Notes: generated by a model not told the origin, from the sequence alone. A stretch of 64,000 nt of DNA from an uncultured Rhodobacterales bacterium (GCA_903873585.1 CAIQOV010000027.1:1-64000), one strand, 5' to 3'; shown: positions 52,773 through 61,599, counted from the stretch's first letter. Numbers and translations: made by a program.

Positions 52773-53448
52773 AGAAGAACAGGAACCAGAGTTTGAGATT
52801 TTCTCGGCCCTGCTGTTCAACTCGCTGAAGGCCATCACCTTCATGTTTTTCATCTCTTTTGCGATGATCAACAAGCCAGCCGACAGCGGCAAGGTCGATC
52901 CCAAGGCCGAAATGCTGATCACGGTGACTTGGCCCGACAATAACCCCGACGATGTCGACACCTATGTCGAAGATCCGGCAGGCAATGTGGTCTGGTATAA
53001 CCAGCGTGAGGCGGGGCTGATGCATATGGACCGCGACGACAGGGGCATGTTCAAAGATGTCATCCTGTACAACGGCAAAGAAGTTACCAGCCCTCTGAAC
53101 CAAGAGATCGTGTCGTTTCGCGGCTTGGAAGATGGCGAATATGTGGTGAACGTGGTGCATTACATCGCCAACGGCACGGCCACCTTGCCCGTGAAGGTGA
53201 AGGTTGAAAAGCTGAACCCCAGTGTGAAGGTCATCTATTATCAGACGTTAGAGCTGCAAGGCACGGGTGACGAGCAGACGGCTGCGCGCTTTACGCTGAA
53301 GGGCGCAGAGGTATTGGATGTGAACAACACGCCCAAAAGCTTGGTGGAACTGACCCGTTCGGCCGGTGGCAAAGACGGCGGCGGCAGCCAGCCCCGTGCC
53401 CCCGCGCCAATGATGGATGCCGGCACCGGAGAGGCTTTGCAGCCATGA
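52765..53448 (+). CDS. One-helix periplasmic partner of the ExbB-like protein
   Basis: The 227-residue protein has a short acidic cytoplasmic start (MFEEEQEPEFE), one membrane helix (about residues 15-36) and a periplasmic domain. The topology is that of ExbD/MotB, but the helix carries no Asp (FNSLKAITFMFFISFAM), so proton coupling as in ExbD is doubtful. The periplasmic part begins TWPDNNPDDVDTYVEDPAGN, an Asp-rich, DUF2135-like pattern that could bind a calcium-like ion. A low-complexity Gly/Pro tail ends the protein. It overlaps the next gene by four bases. Confidence 0.7.
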   Translation: MFEEEQEPEFEIFSALLFNSLKAITFMFFISFAMINKPADSGKVDPKAEMLITVTWPDNNPDDVDTYVEDPAGNVVWYNQREAGLMHMDRDDRGMFKDVILYNGKEVTSPLNQEIVSFRGLEDGEYVVNVVHYIANGTATLPVKVKVEKLNPSVKVIYYQTLELQGTGDEQTAARFTLKGAEVLDVNNTPKSLVELTRSAGGKDGGGSQPRAPAPMMDAGTGEALQP

Positions 53449-54035
53449 CCTTTACCATCCTTTCGCTGACTGCCGCCTACGCCCTTGTGGCTGCACTGGT
53501 GACTTATTTGCTGGTGCTGACCCGGCTGCATTGGGTCTTGAAAGCAGCAGCCACGATGGCGACCGTGGCGCTGATTGTGATGACCTTTTTCGGGATCGGA
53601 GAATTGCGCGGCCTGCCAACGGATGGCCCGCTTCCCACCAGTTTTCGGATGCTGTGGGCGCAGGTGATCGAACCAAACCCGTTGCAAGGCGAAAAGGGCC
53701 ATGTGTTCTTTTGGCTGCAAACGCTGGACATCAACAACTTCCCCGTTGGCCAACCGCGCGCTTATCAACTGGCCTATTCCGACGATCTCAAGATCAAAGT
53801 CGGTGAAGCGATGAACAAAATCAAACAAGGCGACGAAATCCAAGGCAAAATAGACGCCAAGAAAGCCTTGCCCGAGGATACAGCAGAAGCGCTGGCGCAA
53901 GAGATTCAAACGGGCGTTCTTGATGCGCGGGTGGGCGGTGCTTCCACCGTTGGCGAAAGGATCATGTCATTTGATCCTAGTATGCTCACCTTTGCACCCG
54001 AAGCGGCCCCCATCACTCCGGGCAAGGCGCCCTAA
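53445..54035 (+). CDS. Third protein of the ExbB-like set, two-helix, unknown
   Basis: The 196-residue protein has two N-terminal helices (about residues 4-25 and 31-52) and a periplasmic part with LPTSFRMLWAQVIEPNP, HVFFWLQTLD, RAYQLAYSDDLKIKVGEAMN and a charged, Lys/Glu-rich stretch (about residues 115-155). I recognise no family. Its overlap with the preceding gene places it in the same complex. The opposing PedA1-like gene ends 3 bases beyond its stop. Confidence 0.7.
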   Translation: MTFTILSLTAAYALVAALVTYLLVLTRLHWVLKAAATMATVALIVMTFFGIGELRGLPTDGPLPTSFRMLWAQVIEPNPLQGEKGHVFFWLQTLDINNFPVGQPRAYQLAYSDDLKIKVGEAMNKIKQGDEIQGKIDAKKALPEDTAEALAQEIQTGVLDARVGGASTVGERIMSFDPSMLTFAPEAAPITPGKAP

Positions 54036-54038
54036 GGC

Positions 54039-54785
54039 TTAAGGGGCAGTGGCGGCGGTAAGGGTGATATACGCCTGCGTCAAATCGGCGGCCTGCGCCA
54101 TTTGCATCAAAGCTGCAGGCGTGCCATCGGCCTTCACCTCGCCCTTGATCAGCAGAACGATGCGGTCTGCGCCCTCGACCTCTTCCAGCAAATGGGTGGC
54201 CCAAAGCACCGAAAGCCCAGTTCTGGCAACGATCTCATGGATATGCGTCACCAGATTGCGCCGCGAGGTGGCATCTAGCCCCGCGGTCGGTTCATCCAGC
54301 AGCAAGATTTGTGGTTCAGGCAGAAGGGCGCGGGCAATCTCGGCGCGGCGTTGGTTGCCGCCCGACAGGCTGCGCACGGGTTTGTCGAGCAGCGGAACGA
54401 TGTCCATCATCTCGGATACCGCGATGATCCGCTCTTTCAAGCGCTGACCGAACAGACCGAACAGACCGCCAAAGAATTTCAGGTTGGCGCGCACGGAAAT
54501 ATCGGCATCCAGCGAACGCGCTTGAAATACGATGCCCAGCTTGCCCAAAATTTCGGCTGAATTGCTGCGGTAATTCAGGCCGAACAGGTTGACCGTGCCC
54601 GAGTCTGGCGCAAAAAGGCCGGCGGCGATTTGAAACAGGGTAGACTTCCCCGCCCCGTTCGGCCCCAAAAGCCCAACGAATTCGCCATTTTGGATGCTTA
54701 AACTCACGCCTCGCAGCGCTGGCACGCCGCCATAGGCCTTGGCGACATTTGCCATACGAAATGCGGCAGGTTGGGATAGGTTCAT
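54039..54785 (-). CDS. pedA1: ABC ATPase of the PQQ-linked PedA1 type
   Basis: The 248-residue ATPase has GPNGAGKST (Walker A), VFQARSLDADISVRANLKFF (Q-loop and following), LSGGNQRRAEIARAL (signature), LLLDEPTAGLD (Walker B) and LWATHLLEEVEG (switch). This is the ABC-2 exporter-like ATPase type seen in PQQ alcohol dehydrogenase clusters and named PedA1 in Pseudomonas putida, where PedA1A2BC is required for efficient lanthanide uptake. Its permease (pedC) is on the other strand about 5 kb away. The start overlaps the end of the NitT/TauT-type ATPase gene. Confidence 0.75.
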   Translation of the reverse strand: MNLSQPAAFRMANVAKAYGGVPALRGVSLSIQNGEFVGLLGPNGAGKSTLFQIAAGLFAPDSGTVNLFGLNYRSNSAEILGKLGIVFQARSLDADISVRANLKFFGGLFGLFGQRLKERIIAVSEMMDIVPLLDKPVRSLSGGNQRRAEIARALLPEPQILLLDEPTAGLDATSRRNLVTHIHEIVARTGLSVLWATHLLEEVEGADRIVLLIKGEVKADGTPAALMQMAQAADLTQAYITLTAATAP

Positions 54786-55507
54786 AATGCGGACTCTACC
54801 ATGGCGGTTTCGATGCGGTCTTCATAGGCGATGATCTGGGTGCGACTTCGCTGGGCGGGCAGGGCATCAAGGGCCAAATCGGCCGCGATCTGCACCGGTC
54901 GGCCTGCGATGATGACCACACGGTGCGCCAAGCAGGCGGCATCTTGCGGATCATGGCTGACAAGCACGGCCGTGGCACCGCTTTGCACAATCAGGTCTGT
55001 GACCAGCGCCTGAAGCTCGCGCACCACCACGCGGTCAAGCGAGACAAAGGGTTCGTCCAGCAGCATAAGGCGCGGGTTGACCAACAACGCCCGCGCCAAC
55101 CCCAAGCGCCGCTGCATTCCACCAGACAATTGGCGGGGCCATTTGTCTTGCACATCCACCAAACCTGTGGCGGCCAAAGCCTGTGCCACAACTGCGTCGC
55201 TCACGTCGGGGCGAACCGCGCGCAGATTGTCCGCACAGGTCAGCCAGGGCAGCAGCCTTGCATCTTGAAACACCAAACCGGGCACGGGCGCCAAGGGCGC
55301 GGGGCGGCCATCGACCAAAGCCTGCCCGTCAAAACCCGTCTCTACCCCTGCCAGAATGCGCAAGAGCGTGGTCTTTCCCACGCCAGAGGGGCCGATGAGG
55401 GCAACAACCTCTCCGCCCGCGATGGTCAGATGAAAATCTTTGTAAAGCACCGTTCCGCCAAAGGTCAGGCGAGCAATGGATAGGCTTAGGTCTGGTCCGT
55501 GCGCCAT
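54782..55507 (-). CDS. NitT/TauT-type ABC ATPase
   Basis: The 241-residue ATPase carries GPSGVGKTT (Walker A), VFQDARLLPWL (Q-loop, typical of SsuB/TauB), LSGGMQRRLGLARAL (signature), LLLDEPFVSLD (Walker B) and LVSHDPQDAACL (switch). It overlaps the permease gene by 22 bases upstream and the PedA1-like gene by 4 bases downstream. It powers the importer encoded by the two genes before it. Confidence 0.88.
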   Translation of the reverse strand: MAHGPDLSLSIARLTFGGTVLYKDFHLTIAGGEVVALIGPSGVGKTTLLRILAGVETGFDGQALVDGRPAPLAPVPGLVFQDARLLPWLTCADNLRAVRPDVSDAVVAQALAATGLVDVQDKWPRQLSGGMQRRLGLARALLVNPRLMLLDEPFVSLDRVVVRELQALVTDLIVQSGATAVLVSHDPQDAACLAHRVVIIAGRPVQIAADLALDALPAQRSRTQIIAYEDRIETAMVESAL

Positions 55508-56277
55508 TTCAACAGCCTCCTTTCCAAGGGGCCAATGGCCAGATGCTCTAGCAGCATCACGATGGCCACAAAAACCAACGTATAGGCCAAAATCCCCTTC
55601 AGATCAAAGAACTGGAAGAACAAAGACACGCGAAACCCAACCCCTGAATCCGACCCGAGAACCTCAAACACCAGCACGATCTTCCAGACCAGAGATAGGC
55701 CCGTTCTGGCTGCGGTCAACAAGTAGGGCACCAGTTGCGGCGCATGGATCAGCCGAAAGGTTTGGCCGCGCGACAGGCGGTAGGCGCGGGCGAATTCGTC
55801 AAAGGCCGGATCAAAGCTCAGCACGCCTTGGCGGATGTTGGTGATCACGAGGGGGGTTTTGTTCAGCACCACGGCCAAGATCAGGGCTTTGTCATTCAAT
55901 CCCAGCCAGATAAAGCACAAGATGGCGATGACGATGGCGGGCAAATTCATGCCCACCACCACCCAGTTCAAGAACAACCGGTCCACCCAGCGTGACCGGC
56001 CAAGGGCAATGCCTATCAGCGTGCCAAGAACCATCGCGATGACAAACCCCAAGGCCGCCCTGCCCAAGGTTACAGCGAAGTCTGGCAAAAGGTGGGCTTC
56101 GTTCGTAAGCCAGCCAATATGGGCTATGACTGCCCAAGGGGCTGGCAAGAACCGCGAATTCACCGCCAAAGCCGCACCCCCCCAAAGGCCGATCATCAAA
56201 AGAAAAGAGGCCCAGCCAAGCCAGGCCTCTCCTTTGGGGCGCAGGGCAGCGGGTCTTGGGTCAAGCGCCGGTGTCAT
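55486..56277 (-). CDS. NitT/TauT-type ABC permease
   Basis: The 263-residue protein has six hydrophobic segments. Its coupling loop FDEFARAYRLSRGQTFRLIH (about residues 156-175) is followed by LVPYLLTAARTGLSLVWKIV, as in SsuC/TauC permeases. It lies between the binding-protein and ATPase genes. Confidence 0.87.
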   Translation of the reverse strand: MTPALDPRPAALRPKGEAWLGWASFLLMIGLWGGAALAVNSRFLPAPWAVIAHIGWLTNEAHLLPDFAVTLGRAALGFVIAMVLGTLIGIALGRSRWVDRLFLNWVVVGMNLPAIVIAILCFIWLGLNDKALILAVVLNKTPLVITNIRQGVLSFDPAFDEFARAYRLSRGQTFRLIHAPQLVPYLLTAARTGLSLVWKIVLVFEVLGSDSGVGFRVSLFFQFFDLKGILAYTLVFVAIVMLLEHLAIGPLERRLLKWRTDQT

Positions 56278-56297
56278 GCGTAGCCTCGTTTCTCAGC

Positions 56298-57287
56298 TTA
56301 CTTGCGATACCCAGCCCAGAAGGTGCCAGCGGCCAAGTCGGGCTTGTCGCCGGTCAGGTCAGCACCGCCGAACTTGGCGAGCAGGGCATAGGCTTCGGTG
56401 GCGGCCTGAATGTCGGCATCGGTGTAGCTGGTCACAATGCCCGCGCGGTAAGCATCGCGCAGCGCGATGAACAGCGCGTCATCGTCCGCCTTCATCGCAG
56501 GGCGGATTTTGTCCCACAGGGCATCGTCGGTCAGCAGCGCCTCTTTGGTTTGGAACGAAGCGTCAAGGTAGTTCTTGATTGCTTCGCCATTTTCGGCGGC
56601 AAACTTGTCAGAAAACACCCAGCCCAGCAGCGGCGGCGTTTTGGACACGCCAAGGTCTTTCAGCATATCTTGAACCGAGATGATCTGGGTTGCTCCAGCC
56701 ACTGAAGCGCGCGCGTTGAAGTGCCAGAAGTTCAGGCTGGCATCGGCTTGCCCACCTGCAAGCGCTTCGTTGACCAAGGGCGGCGCGCCAAAATCGGTGC
56801 TGGTGTCTTTGGTCAAATCCCCACCCGTTTTGGCGGCGTAATAGGCTTGCAGGATCAGATAGCTTTTATCCACTGGCCCCCCTGCGGCAGCCAAGGTGGC
56901 GCCTTTCAGGTCTGCCACAGATTTCACTTTGCTGCCCGGCATGGCCATCAAGCCACCCACAGCCAGCGAATGGGGCACAATGGTGAAGTCTGCGCCTTGG
57001 TTGCGCTGCAGCGATGTCCAGACAAAGTCCGACAAAATCACATCAACTTCGCCAGCTTGCAGGGCGACTTGACCAGCTTTGCTGTCGGCTACAGCGCGGA
57101 TGTCCAGTTTGATGCCATTCTTTTCATCCAGCTTCAGCTCTTCCATCGCGGCCGCTTCCCATGCGGCTGTGCCGCCTTCTTGCAAAGCCAGTCTGATGTC
57201 TTTGGCTGGTGGGCTGAATGCCGAAAGCCCCATCCAGACGCCAGCCATTGCCGTGGCAAAGGTTACGCTTTTGATCCAAGTACGCAT
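56298..57287 (-). CDS. NitT/TauT-type solute-binding protein
   Basis: The 329-residue periplasmic protein has a signal peptide (about residues 1-25) and the SsuA/NMT1-like fold: LALQEGGTAAWEAAAM, ADSKAGQVALQAGEVDVILS, GGLMAMPGSKVKSVADLKGA, LVNEALAGGQADASLNFWH and TEAYALLAKFGG. Relatives bind sulfonates, nitrate or thiamine precursors; a ligand tied to alcohol oxidation is implied by position but unknown. It is divergent from the cupredoxin-like gene across a 184-base gap that should hold both promoters. Confidence 0.82.
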   Translation of the reverse strand: MRTWIKSVTFATAMAGVWMGLSAFSPPAKDIRLALQEGGTAAWEAAAMEELKLDEKNGIKLDIRAVADSKAGQVALQAGEVDVILSDFVWTSLQRNQGADFTIVPHSLAVGGLMAMPGSKVKSVADLKGATLAAAGGPVDKSYLILQAYYAAKTGGDLTKDTSTDFGAPPLVNEALAGGQADASLNFWHFNARASVAGATQIISVQDMLKDLGVSKTPPLLGWVFSDKFAAENGEAIKNYLDASFQTKEALLTDDALWDKIRPAMKADDDALFIALRDAYRAGIVTSYTDADIQAATEAYALLAKFGGADLTGDKPDLAAGTFWAGYRK

Positions 57288-57471
57288 GCTATCTTCCCCC
57301 TATTATGATTGATTTTCTGGCGCGTTAAACTGCACCGACACCTTTCCTTGGGTTACCACGAAGCTGCATTCGCAATTCCAATACTGAATATTCCAGACCA
57401 TCGTTTGACCTCGCGCGCGCGATGGGGCCAAATGACCTAACGGTGAAACAACCGTCGTAAGGAGGCCCGAA

Positions 57472-57888
57472 ATGCGGAAAATAGCCAAGGTATTGGCTTG
57501 CGTTCTGGTGCTGCCCTTTGCCGCCTCGGCCAAAGATAATCTGGCCTCAGACCCTGTTAATTTGCCCGATCTGGAATTGCACGAAGACCTGTCTATGAGC
57601 CAGACAGAATATCATCTGGAAACAGGGAAATCCTACCGCTTGGTGATCATATCAGAGGGTGGCGAGAGTTTTTCGTTTCGCGCGCCTGATTTCTTGCAGC
57701 AGGTCTGGATCAACGGCATCGCGGTCGAAGGCCTGACGATCAAGACAACAACTTTGACTGAGCTAGAGTTTGAAGATGATGGTGGCGAGGCTGAGATTCT
57801 GTTTGTGCCAATCCGCCCAGGCAAGTTCGAGTTCTGGGTTGAGGGCTATGAAAATCGCGGCATGGCCGGCGATTTCATTGTGGAGTGA
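57472..57888 (+). CDS. Cupredoxin-like periplasmic protein without copper ligands
   Basis: The 138-residue protein has a signal peptide (about residues 1-20, ending FAASAK) and a domain that reads like a cupredoxin: ETGKSYRLVIISEGGESFSF, APDFLQQVWINGIAVEG, FVPIRPGKFEFWVEG, GMAGDFIVE. At the usual Cys-His-Met copper loop it has WVEGYENRGMAG, so Cys and His are lost while Met stays. The exposed stretch LTELEFEDDGGEAEI is strongly acidic. It starts the pedB-pedA2-pedC gene row and is 4 bases from pedB. Binding of another metal, or a structural role, are both possible. Confidence 0.7.
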   Translation: MRKIAKVLACVLVLPFAASAKDNLASDPVNLPDLELHEDLSMSQTEYHLETGKSYRLVIISEGGESFSFRAPDFLQQVWINGIAVEGLTIKTTTLTELEFEDDGGEAEILFVPIRPGKFEFWVEGYENRGMAGDFIVE

Positions 57889-57892
57889 GATG

Positions 57893-58861
57893 ATGAAACG
57901 CGTTTTTCTGGTGATCCTCCTTTCTCTTGGGTTAACACAGGCCGCTTTGGCGGCAGACACTGGGCTTATTTTTATCAGCCTAGAGCGTGGCAATCAGGTG
58001 GTGGTTTTGAACCCCGACCTGACGGTGAACACCAAAATCGACACCTCGCGCCGCCCGCGCGATATGCATTTCAACAAGGATCACACGCTGCTCTATGTGG
58101 CCTGCGGCGACGATGATACGATCGATGTGATTGATGTCGCCACTTTGACCGACATTGACGCGATTCCGACCGGCCCTAGCCCCGAGATGTTTCAATTCAG
58201 CCCCGATGAAACCCAGATCTTCGTGTCAAACGAAGAGGATTCGGTGATGGAAGTCATCGACATTGCCACCAAAACGGTGGTCGATCGGGTGCCTACGGGT
58301 GCCGAGCCTGAGGGCGTGATCAATTCGGCAGATGGCAAGTATATCTTTGTCACCTCAGAAGTCGCCGACATGGTGCATGTCATCGACCGCAGCAAAGCGG
58401 CGGTTCTCAAGAACATCATTGTCGGCACAAGGCCGCGCCGCTTTGTGGTGACACCAGACGGCGGCGAGCTTTGGGTCAGTGACGAGCTAAGTTCAGAAAT
58501 CCATGTGATTGATATCTCAACCCTGACGATCAAAGACGCGCTCAGCTTTGTCCCCCCCGGCTTTCGCGCCGAAGATGTGACGCCGGTGGGTATGACCATC
58601 ACGAAGGACGGATCAAAAATCTTGATCACGCTGGGGCGGGCGAACAATCTGGCAATTGTTGATGCCAAGACGCGGGAAGTGTTGCAATATGTCTTGGTCG
58701 GCAGTCGCGCGTGGGATGTGGATTTGTCCCGCGATGAAAAGACTGCCTATGTCACCAATGGCTTGTCAGACGATATCACCATCATTGATATGGAAAGCAT
58801 GACACCGATCCAATCTTTGTCCGTAGGCCGGACACCGCATTCGATACGGGTGGATGATTAA
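57893..58861 (+). CDS. pedB: PQQ-linked YVTN beta-propeller protein (PedB type)
   Basis: The 322-residue periplasmic protein has a signal peptide (ending ALAAD) and seven YVTN-type repeats (TLLYVACGDDDTIDVIDVAT, TQIFVSNEEDSVMEVIDIAT, KYIFVTSEVADMVHVID, ELWVSDELSSEIHVIDIS, KILITLGRANNLAIVD, TAYVTNGLSDDITIID). It matches the PQQ-dependent catabolism-associated beta-propeller family, PedB in Pseudomonas putida. GGAG lies 7 bases before ATG 57893; ATG 57890 is the alternative. The last codons overlap pedA2. Confidence 0.82.
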   Translation: MKRVFLVILLSLGLTQAALAADTGLIFISLERGNQVVVLNPDLTVNTKIDTSRRPRDMHFNKDHTLLYVACGDDDTIDVIDVATLTDIDAIPTGPSPEMFQFSPDETQIFVSNEEDSVMEVIDIATKTVVDRVPTGAEPEGVINSADGKYIFVTSEVADMVHVIDRSKAAVLKNIIVGTRPRRFVVTPDGGELWVSDELSSEIHVIDISTLTIKDALSFVPPGFRAEDVTPVGMTITKDGSKILITLGRANNLAIVDAKTREVLQYVLVGSRAWDVDLSRDEKTAYVTNGLSDDITIIDMESMTPIQSLSVGRTPHSIRVDD

Positions 58862-60017
58862 AATGCGCCTGCGCCATCTTCTGCCTGTCATGGCTTTACT
58901 GGCGTTTCCAGCACTTGGTGACGTGTTGAAGATCGGCCACCTTAGCCTTCTTAAAGACCCGCGCTATGGGCAGGATTGGGGCTATGCCCGCCTGATCACC
59001 CCGCCGCCGGTGATCACGGCCGATGCGGCGCGGATGGCGGTTTCGGATTTGCAATTCACCACGGATGCTGTGGGGGTGAGTGTGAAGTTGGACACCCAAG
59101 CCGTGACCAGCGCCGATGTTGTGGCTGCAGCCCAAAAGATGGTGGCCGCGGGCGATGATTATCTTGTGCTGGATTTGCCGGCTGATGAGGTCAAGGCCGT
59201 TGCCGATGCGCTAAAGGATCAGCCGGTGCTTTTGGTGAACGCGACCGCCCCCAACGATAGCCTGCGCACGGCCTGCTATCCGAACATGGTGCATTCTGGC
59301 CCCTCTCGCCGGCAAGAGATGGATGCCTTTACCCAATATCTGCGGTCGATGAACTGGACCGACGTATTGATCTTAGAGGGTGAGCATCCCGACGATGCGG
59401 GCCTTTCCGATGCCTTTGCAGCCTCGGCTGAGCGGTTGCGTCTGTCGATCGTTGACCGCCGCCCCTTTACGCTGGCCAATGATCCGCAAAACCGAGAGGG
59501 CAACAATATTCGCCTTTTGACCGGCGACATAGACTACGATGTGATCTTTGTGGCTGACACGCGGGGCGAGTTTGGGCGGTTCATTCCTTATGCCTCGCTG
59601 CTGCCGCGCCCTGTCATCGGCTCTATCGGCCTGCTGGCCGCCCCTTGGCACTGGGCCTATGAACGCGATGGGGCGACGCAGGTGTCATCGCGGTTCGACA
59701 AACTGACGGGGCGCAAGATCCAACCTGCCGATTGGGATGTGTGGATCGCTGTTAAGTCGATCATCACCTCGGTCATGAAAGTGCCCCAGCCCTATCCACC
59801 TTTGGTGCGGGGCTTTATGACTTCGAACAAGTTGAAGCTTGACGGATCAAAGGGCGTGACGCTTAACTACCGCGCATGGGACGGTCAATTGCGCCAGCCG
59901 ATCCTGTTGGGCACCAGCGACGCTGTGATCGTCGTTGCCCCCGTGCAAGGGTTCAGTCACCAAACGAACACCTTGGACACGTTGGGAACAGATGAGGCAG
60001 AATTCGCGTGCGATTGA
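58854..60017 (+). CDS. pedA2: PQQ-linked ABC substrate-binding protein (PedA2 type)
   Basis: The 387-residue periplasmic protein has a signal peptide (about residues 1-22) and a branched-chain-amino-acid-binding-like fold: KIGHLSLLKDPRYGQDWGYA, GDDYLVLDLPADEVKAVADA, PVLLVNATAPNDSLRTACYP, DVLILEGEHPDDAGLSDAF and YDVIFVADTRGEFGRFIPYA. This is the substrate-binding family specific to PQQ alcohol dehydrogenase clusters. The first ATG (58854) overlaps the pedB stop; ATG 58863 is possible. It overlaps pedC by 10 bases. Confidence 0.82.
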   Translation: MIKMRLRHLLPVMALLAFPALGDVLKIGHLSLLKDPRYGQDWGYARLITPPPVITADAARMAVSDLQFTTDAVGVSVKLDTQAVTSADVVAAAQKMVAAGDDYLVLDLPADEVKAVADALKDQPVLLVNATAPNDSLRTACYPNMVHSGPSRRQEMDAFTQYLRSMNWTDVLILEGEHPDDAGLSDAFAASAERLRLSIVDRRPFTLANDPQNREGNNIRLLTGDIDYDVIFVADTRGEFGRFIPYASLLPRPVIGSIGLLAAPWHWAYERDGATQVSSRFDKLTGRKIQPADWDVWIAVKSIITSVMKVPQPYPPLVRGFMTSNKLKLDGSKGVTLNYRAWDGQLRQPILLGTSDAVIVVAPVQGFSHQTNTLDTLGTDEAEFACD

Positions 60018-60820
60018 AGTTTAGGAACCTAGCGCTTGGCCTATGGGTGGTGACCGAGCGCGAAATCGCAAAGTTTATCCGCCAGCGCGAAAGGCTGTTG
60101 TCAGCCCTTGTGCGCCCATCCCTATGGTTGATCGTTTTTGCTTCGGGATTGCATGATTTGTTGGGTGTTTCCATCATCGCCCCCTATCGCAGCTATACGC
60201 CTTATCAAGAATATATCCTGCCCGGCCTTTTGGGCATGGTGGTGCTGTTTCAGGCGATGCAATCGGCCCTGTCGCTGGTGTACGATAAGGAATCAGGGGT
60301 GATGCGGGTGATGCTGGTGACCCCTTTGCCACGCTCTTTCTTGCTCTTTGCCAAAATCTTGGCGGCCACGGTCTTAGGCTTGGTGCAATGCACCGCTTTC
60401 TTGGCGGTGGCTGCCGCCTTTGGCATTCATCTGCCTTGGGCCACGATCGCCTTGATCATCCCTAGTCTGCTTGTGACCGGCCTGATGCTGGGGGCGATTG
60501 GCTTGGTGGTGTCTGTCTATACCCGACAGATTGAAAACTTTGCGGGCATGATGAACTTTGTGATCTTCCCGATGTTCTTCTTGTCATCTGCCCTTTATCC
60601 GCTTTGGAAACTGCGCGAGGCGGGAGCCAAGGGGATTTACTGGCTAGCACTGTGCAACCCCTTCACCCATGCCGTCGAACTGATCCGCTATGCGGCATAT
60701 GGCCAGTTCAACGCCGTGAGCGGTGCGGTGGTCGTGGGGGCTGGGCTTGTGGCCTTTGCGCTTGCGGCGCGGGGATATAACCCCTTGATCGGGACCATCG
60801 GGCACATCAAGCGCGACTAA
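60008..60820 (+). CDS. pedC: PQQ-linked ABC-2 type permease (PedC type)
   Basis: The 270-residue membrane protein has six hydrophobic segments and the ABC-2 features REIAKFIRQRERLLSALVRP at the start, YDKESGVMRVMLVTPLPRS in the middle, and FVIFPMFFLSSALYPLWKL with NPFTHAVELIRYA near the end. PedC in Pseudomonas putida is the permease of the lanthanide-related ABC system. The start is GTG 60008. The next gene is convergent and overlaps its end by four bases. Confidence 0.85.
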   Translation: MRLKFRNLALGLWVVTEREIAKFIRQRERLLSALVRPSLWLIVFASGLHDLLGVSIIAPYRSYTPYQEYILPGLLGMVVLFQAMQSALSLVYDKESGVMRVMLVTPLPRSFLLFAKILAATVLGLVQCTAFLAVAAAFGIHLPWATIALIIPSLLVTGLMLGAIGLVVSVYTRQIENFAGMMNFVIFPMFFLSSALYPLWKLREAGAKGIYWLALCNPFTHAVELIRYAAYGQFNAVSGAVVVGAGLVAFALAARGYNPLIGTIGHIKRD

Positions 60821-61599
60821 GCCGAGCCGCGCTTTTGCCTGTTGGTCAGGATCGTCAGCACTAGGCTCAACAACCCAAACAACAAAACCCCCGTCAGCAA
60901 AGCCCCAATCAACCCGCGCGACCAGCGCAGCGGTTCAACATCGGCCCCAAACCAGCCGTGATCGCCCCAAAGCAAGACACGTCCGCGCTGGCCATCGGCA
61001 GCCCCCAGTTTGACGGTCTTGCCTAGATCCACACCCTCGGACGAGGCATCCAACCAAAGGGTAACCTGGTGGCTTTGCCCCGCCGTCATGTCACCAAGTG
61101 TCAGCGCCTGCAGTCCTGTTGACGTCGTGGTGACCTTGATTTTTTGGCCGTCAACCTCGGCCAAGAGTGCGCCGGGCACGGTCAACGCCACATCTTGCGC
61201 GTCCGTGGCACTGCGGACGGTGCCTTGGACAGAGCGTTTGAACGCAGCTATGTCAAGTATCGCCGAGAGTTCAGGGATGTCGTGCATCATAGATTGCACC
61301 GCCACGACATTCATCAGGCGCGGCAAAACAATGTCGCGCACCTTTTTCATGACATCCGTTTTCAAGGTGATCCGAATGGCAACGTCATCTTCGAGACGCT
61401 GCTCAAGCTCTTTCGACATAAATCCTGCAACCCTTTTGGGATCCAGACCAAACCCCTGTGGAATAGGAAAGTCTTGCACCACCAATTCGGCCTGCAAGGC
61501 AGGCGCCAAAAGCCCGCGTGCGCCGCCGGCCAACACAACTAACCCCAAACCTGCTGACAGGATCAGGCAAAGCGAGATGAGAGTATTCCAAAACCGCAT
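60817..61599 (-). CDS. Membrane-anchored periplasmic protein of unknown function
   Basis: The 260-residue protein has a helix at each end (about residues 7-32 and 228-251) with a long periplasmic middle. The middle includes FPIPQGFGLDPKRVAGFMSK, QRLEDDVAIRITLKTDVMKK and DASSEGVDLGKTVKLGAADG, followed by LLWGDHGWFGADVEPL. No family is recognised. It is single, convergent with pedC and divergent from the lipocalin gene. Confidence 0.65.
   Translation of the reverse strand: MRFWNTLISLCLILSAGLGLVVLAGGARGLLAPALQAELVVQDFPIPQGFGLDPKRVAGFMSKELEQRLEDDVAIRITLKTDVMKKVRDIVLPRLMNVVAVQSMMHDIPELSAILDIAAFKRSVQGTVRSATDAQDVALTVPGALLAEVDGQKIKVTTTSTGLQALTLGDMTAGQSHQVTLWLDASSEGVDLGKTVKLGAADGQRGRVLLWGDHGWFGADVEPLRWSRGLIGALLTGVLLFGLLSLVLTILTNRQKRGSA

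Noticed and set aside
52029-54035. Zorya-type phage defence (ZorAB) for the ExbB-like set
   Set aside because: There is no ZorB-like OmpA domain and no ZorC/D/E helicase or nuclease gene beside it; the context is PQQ-linked metabolism.
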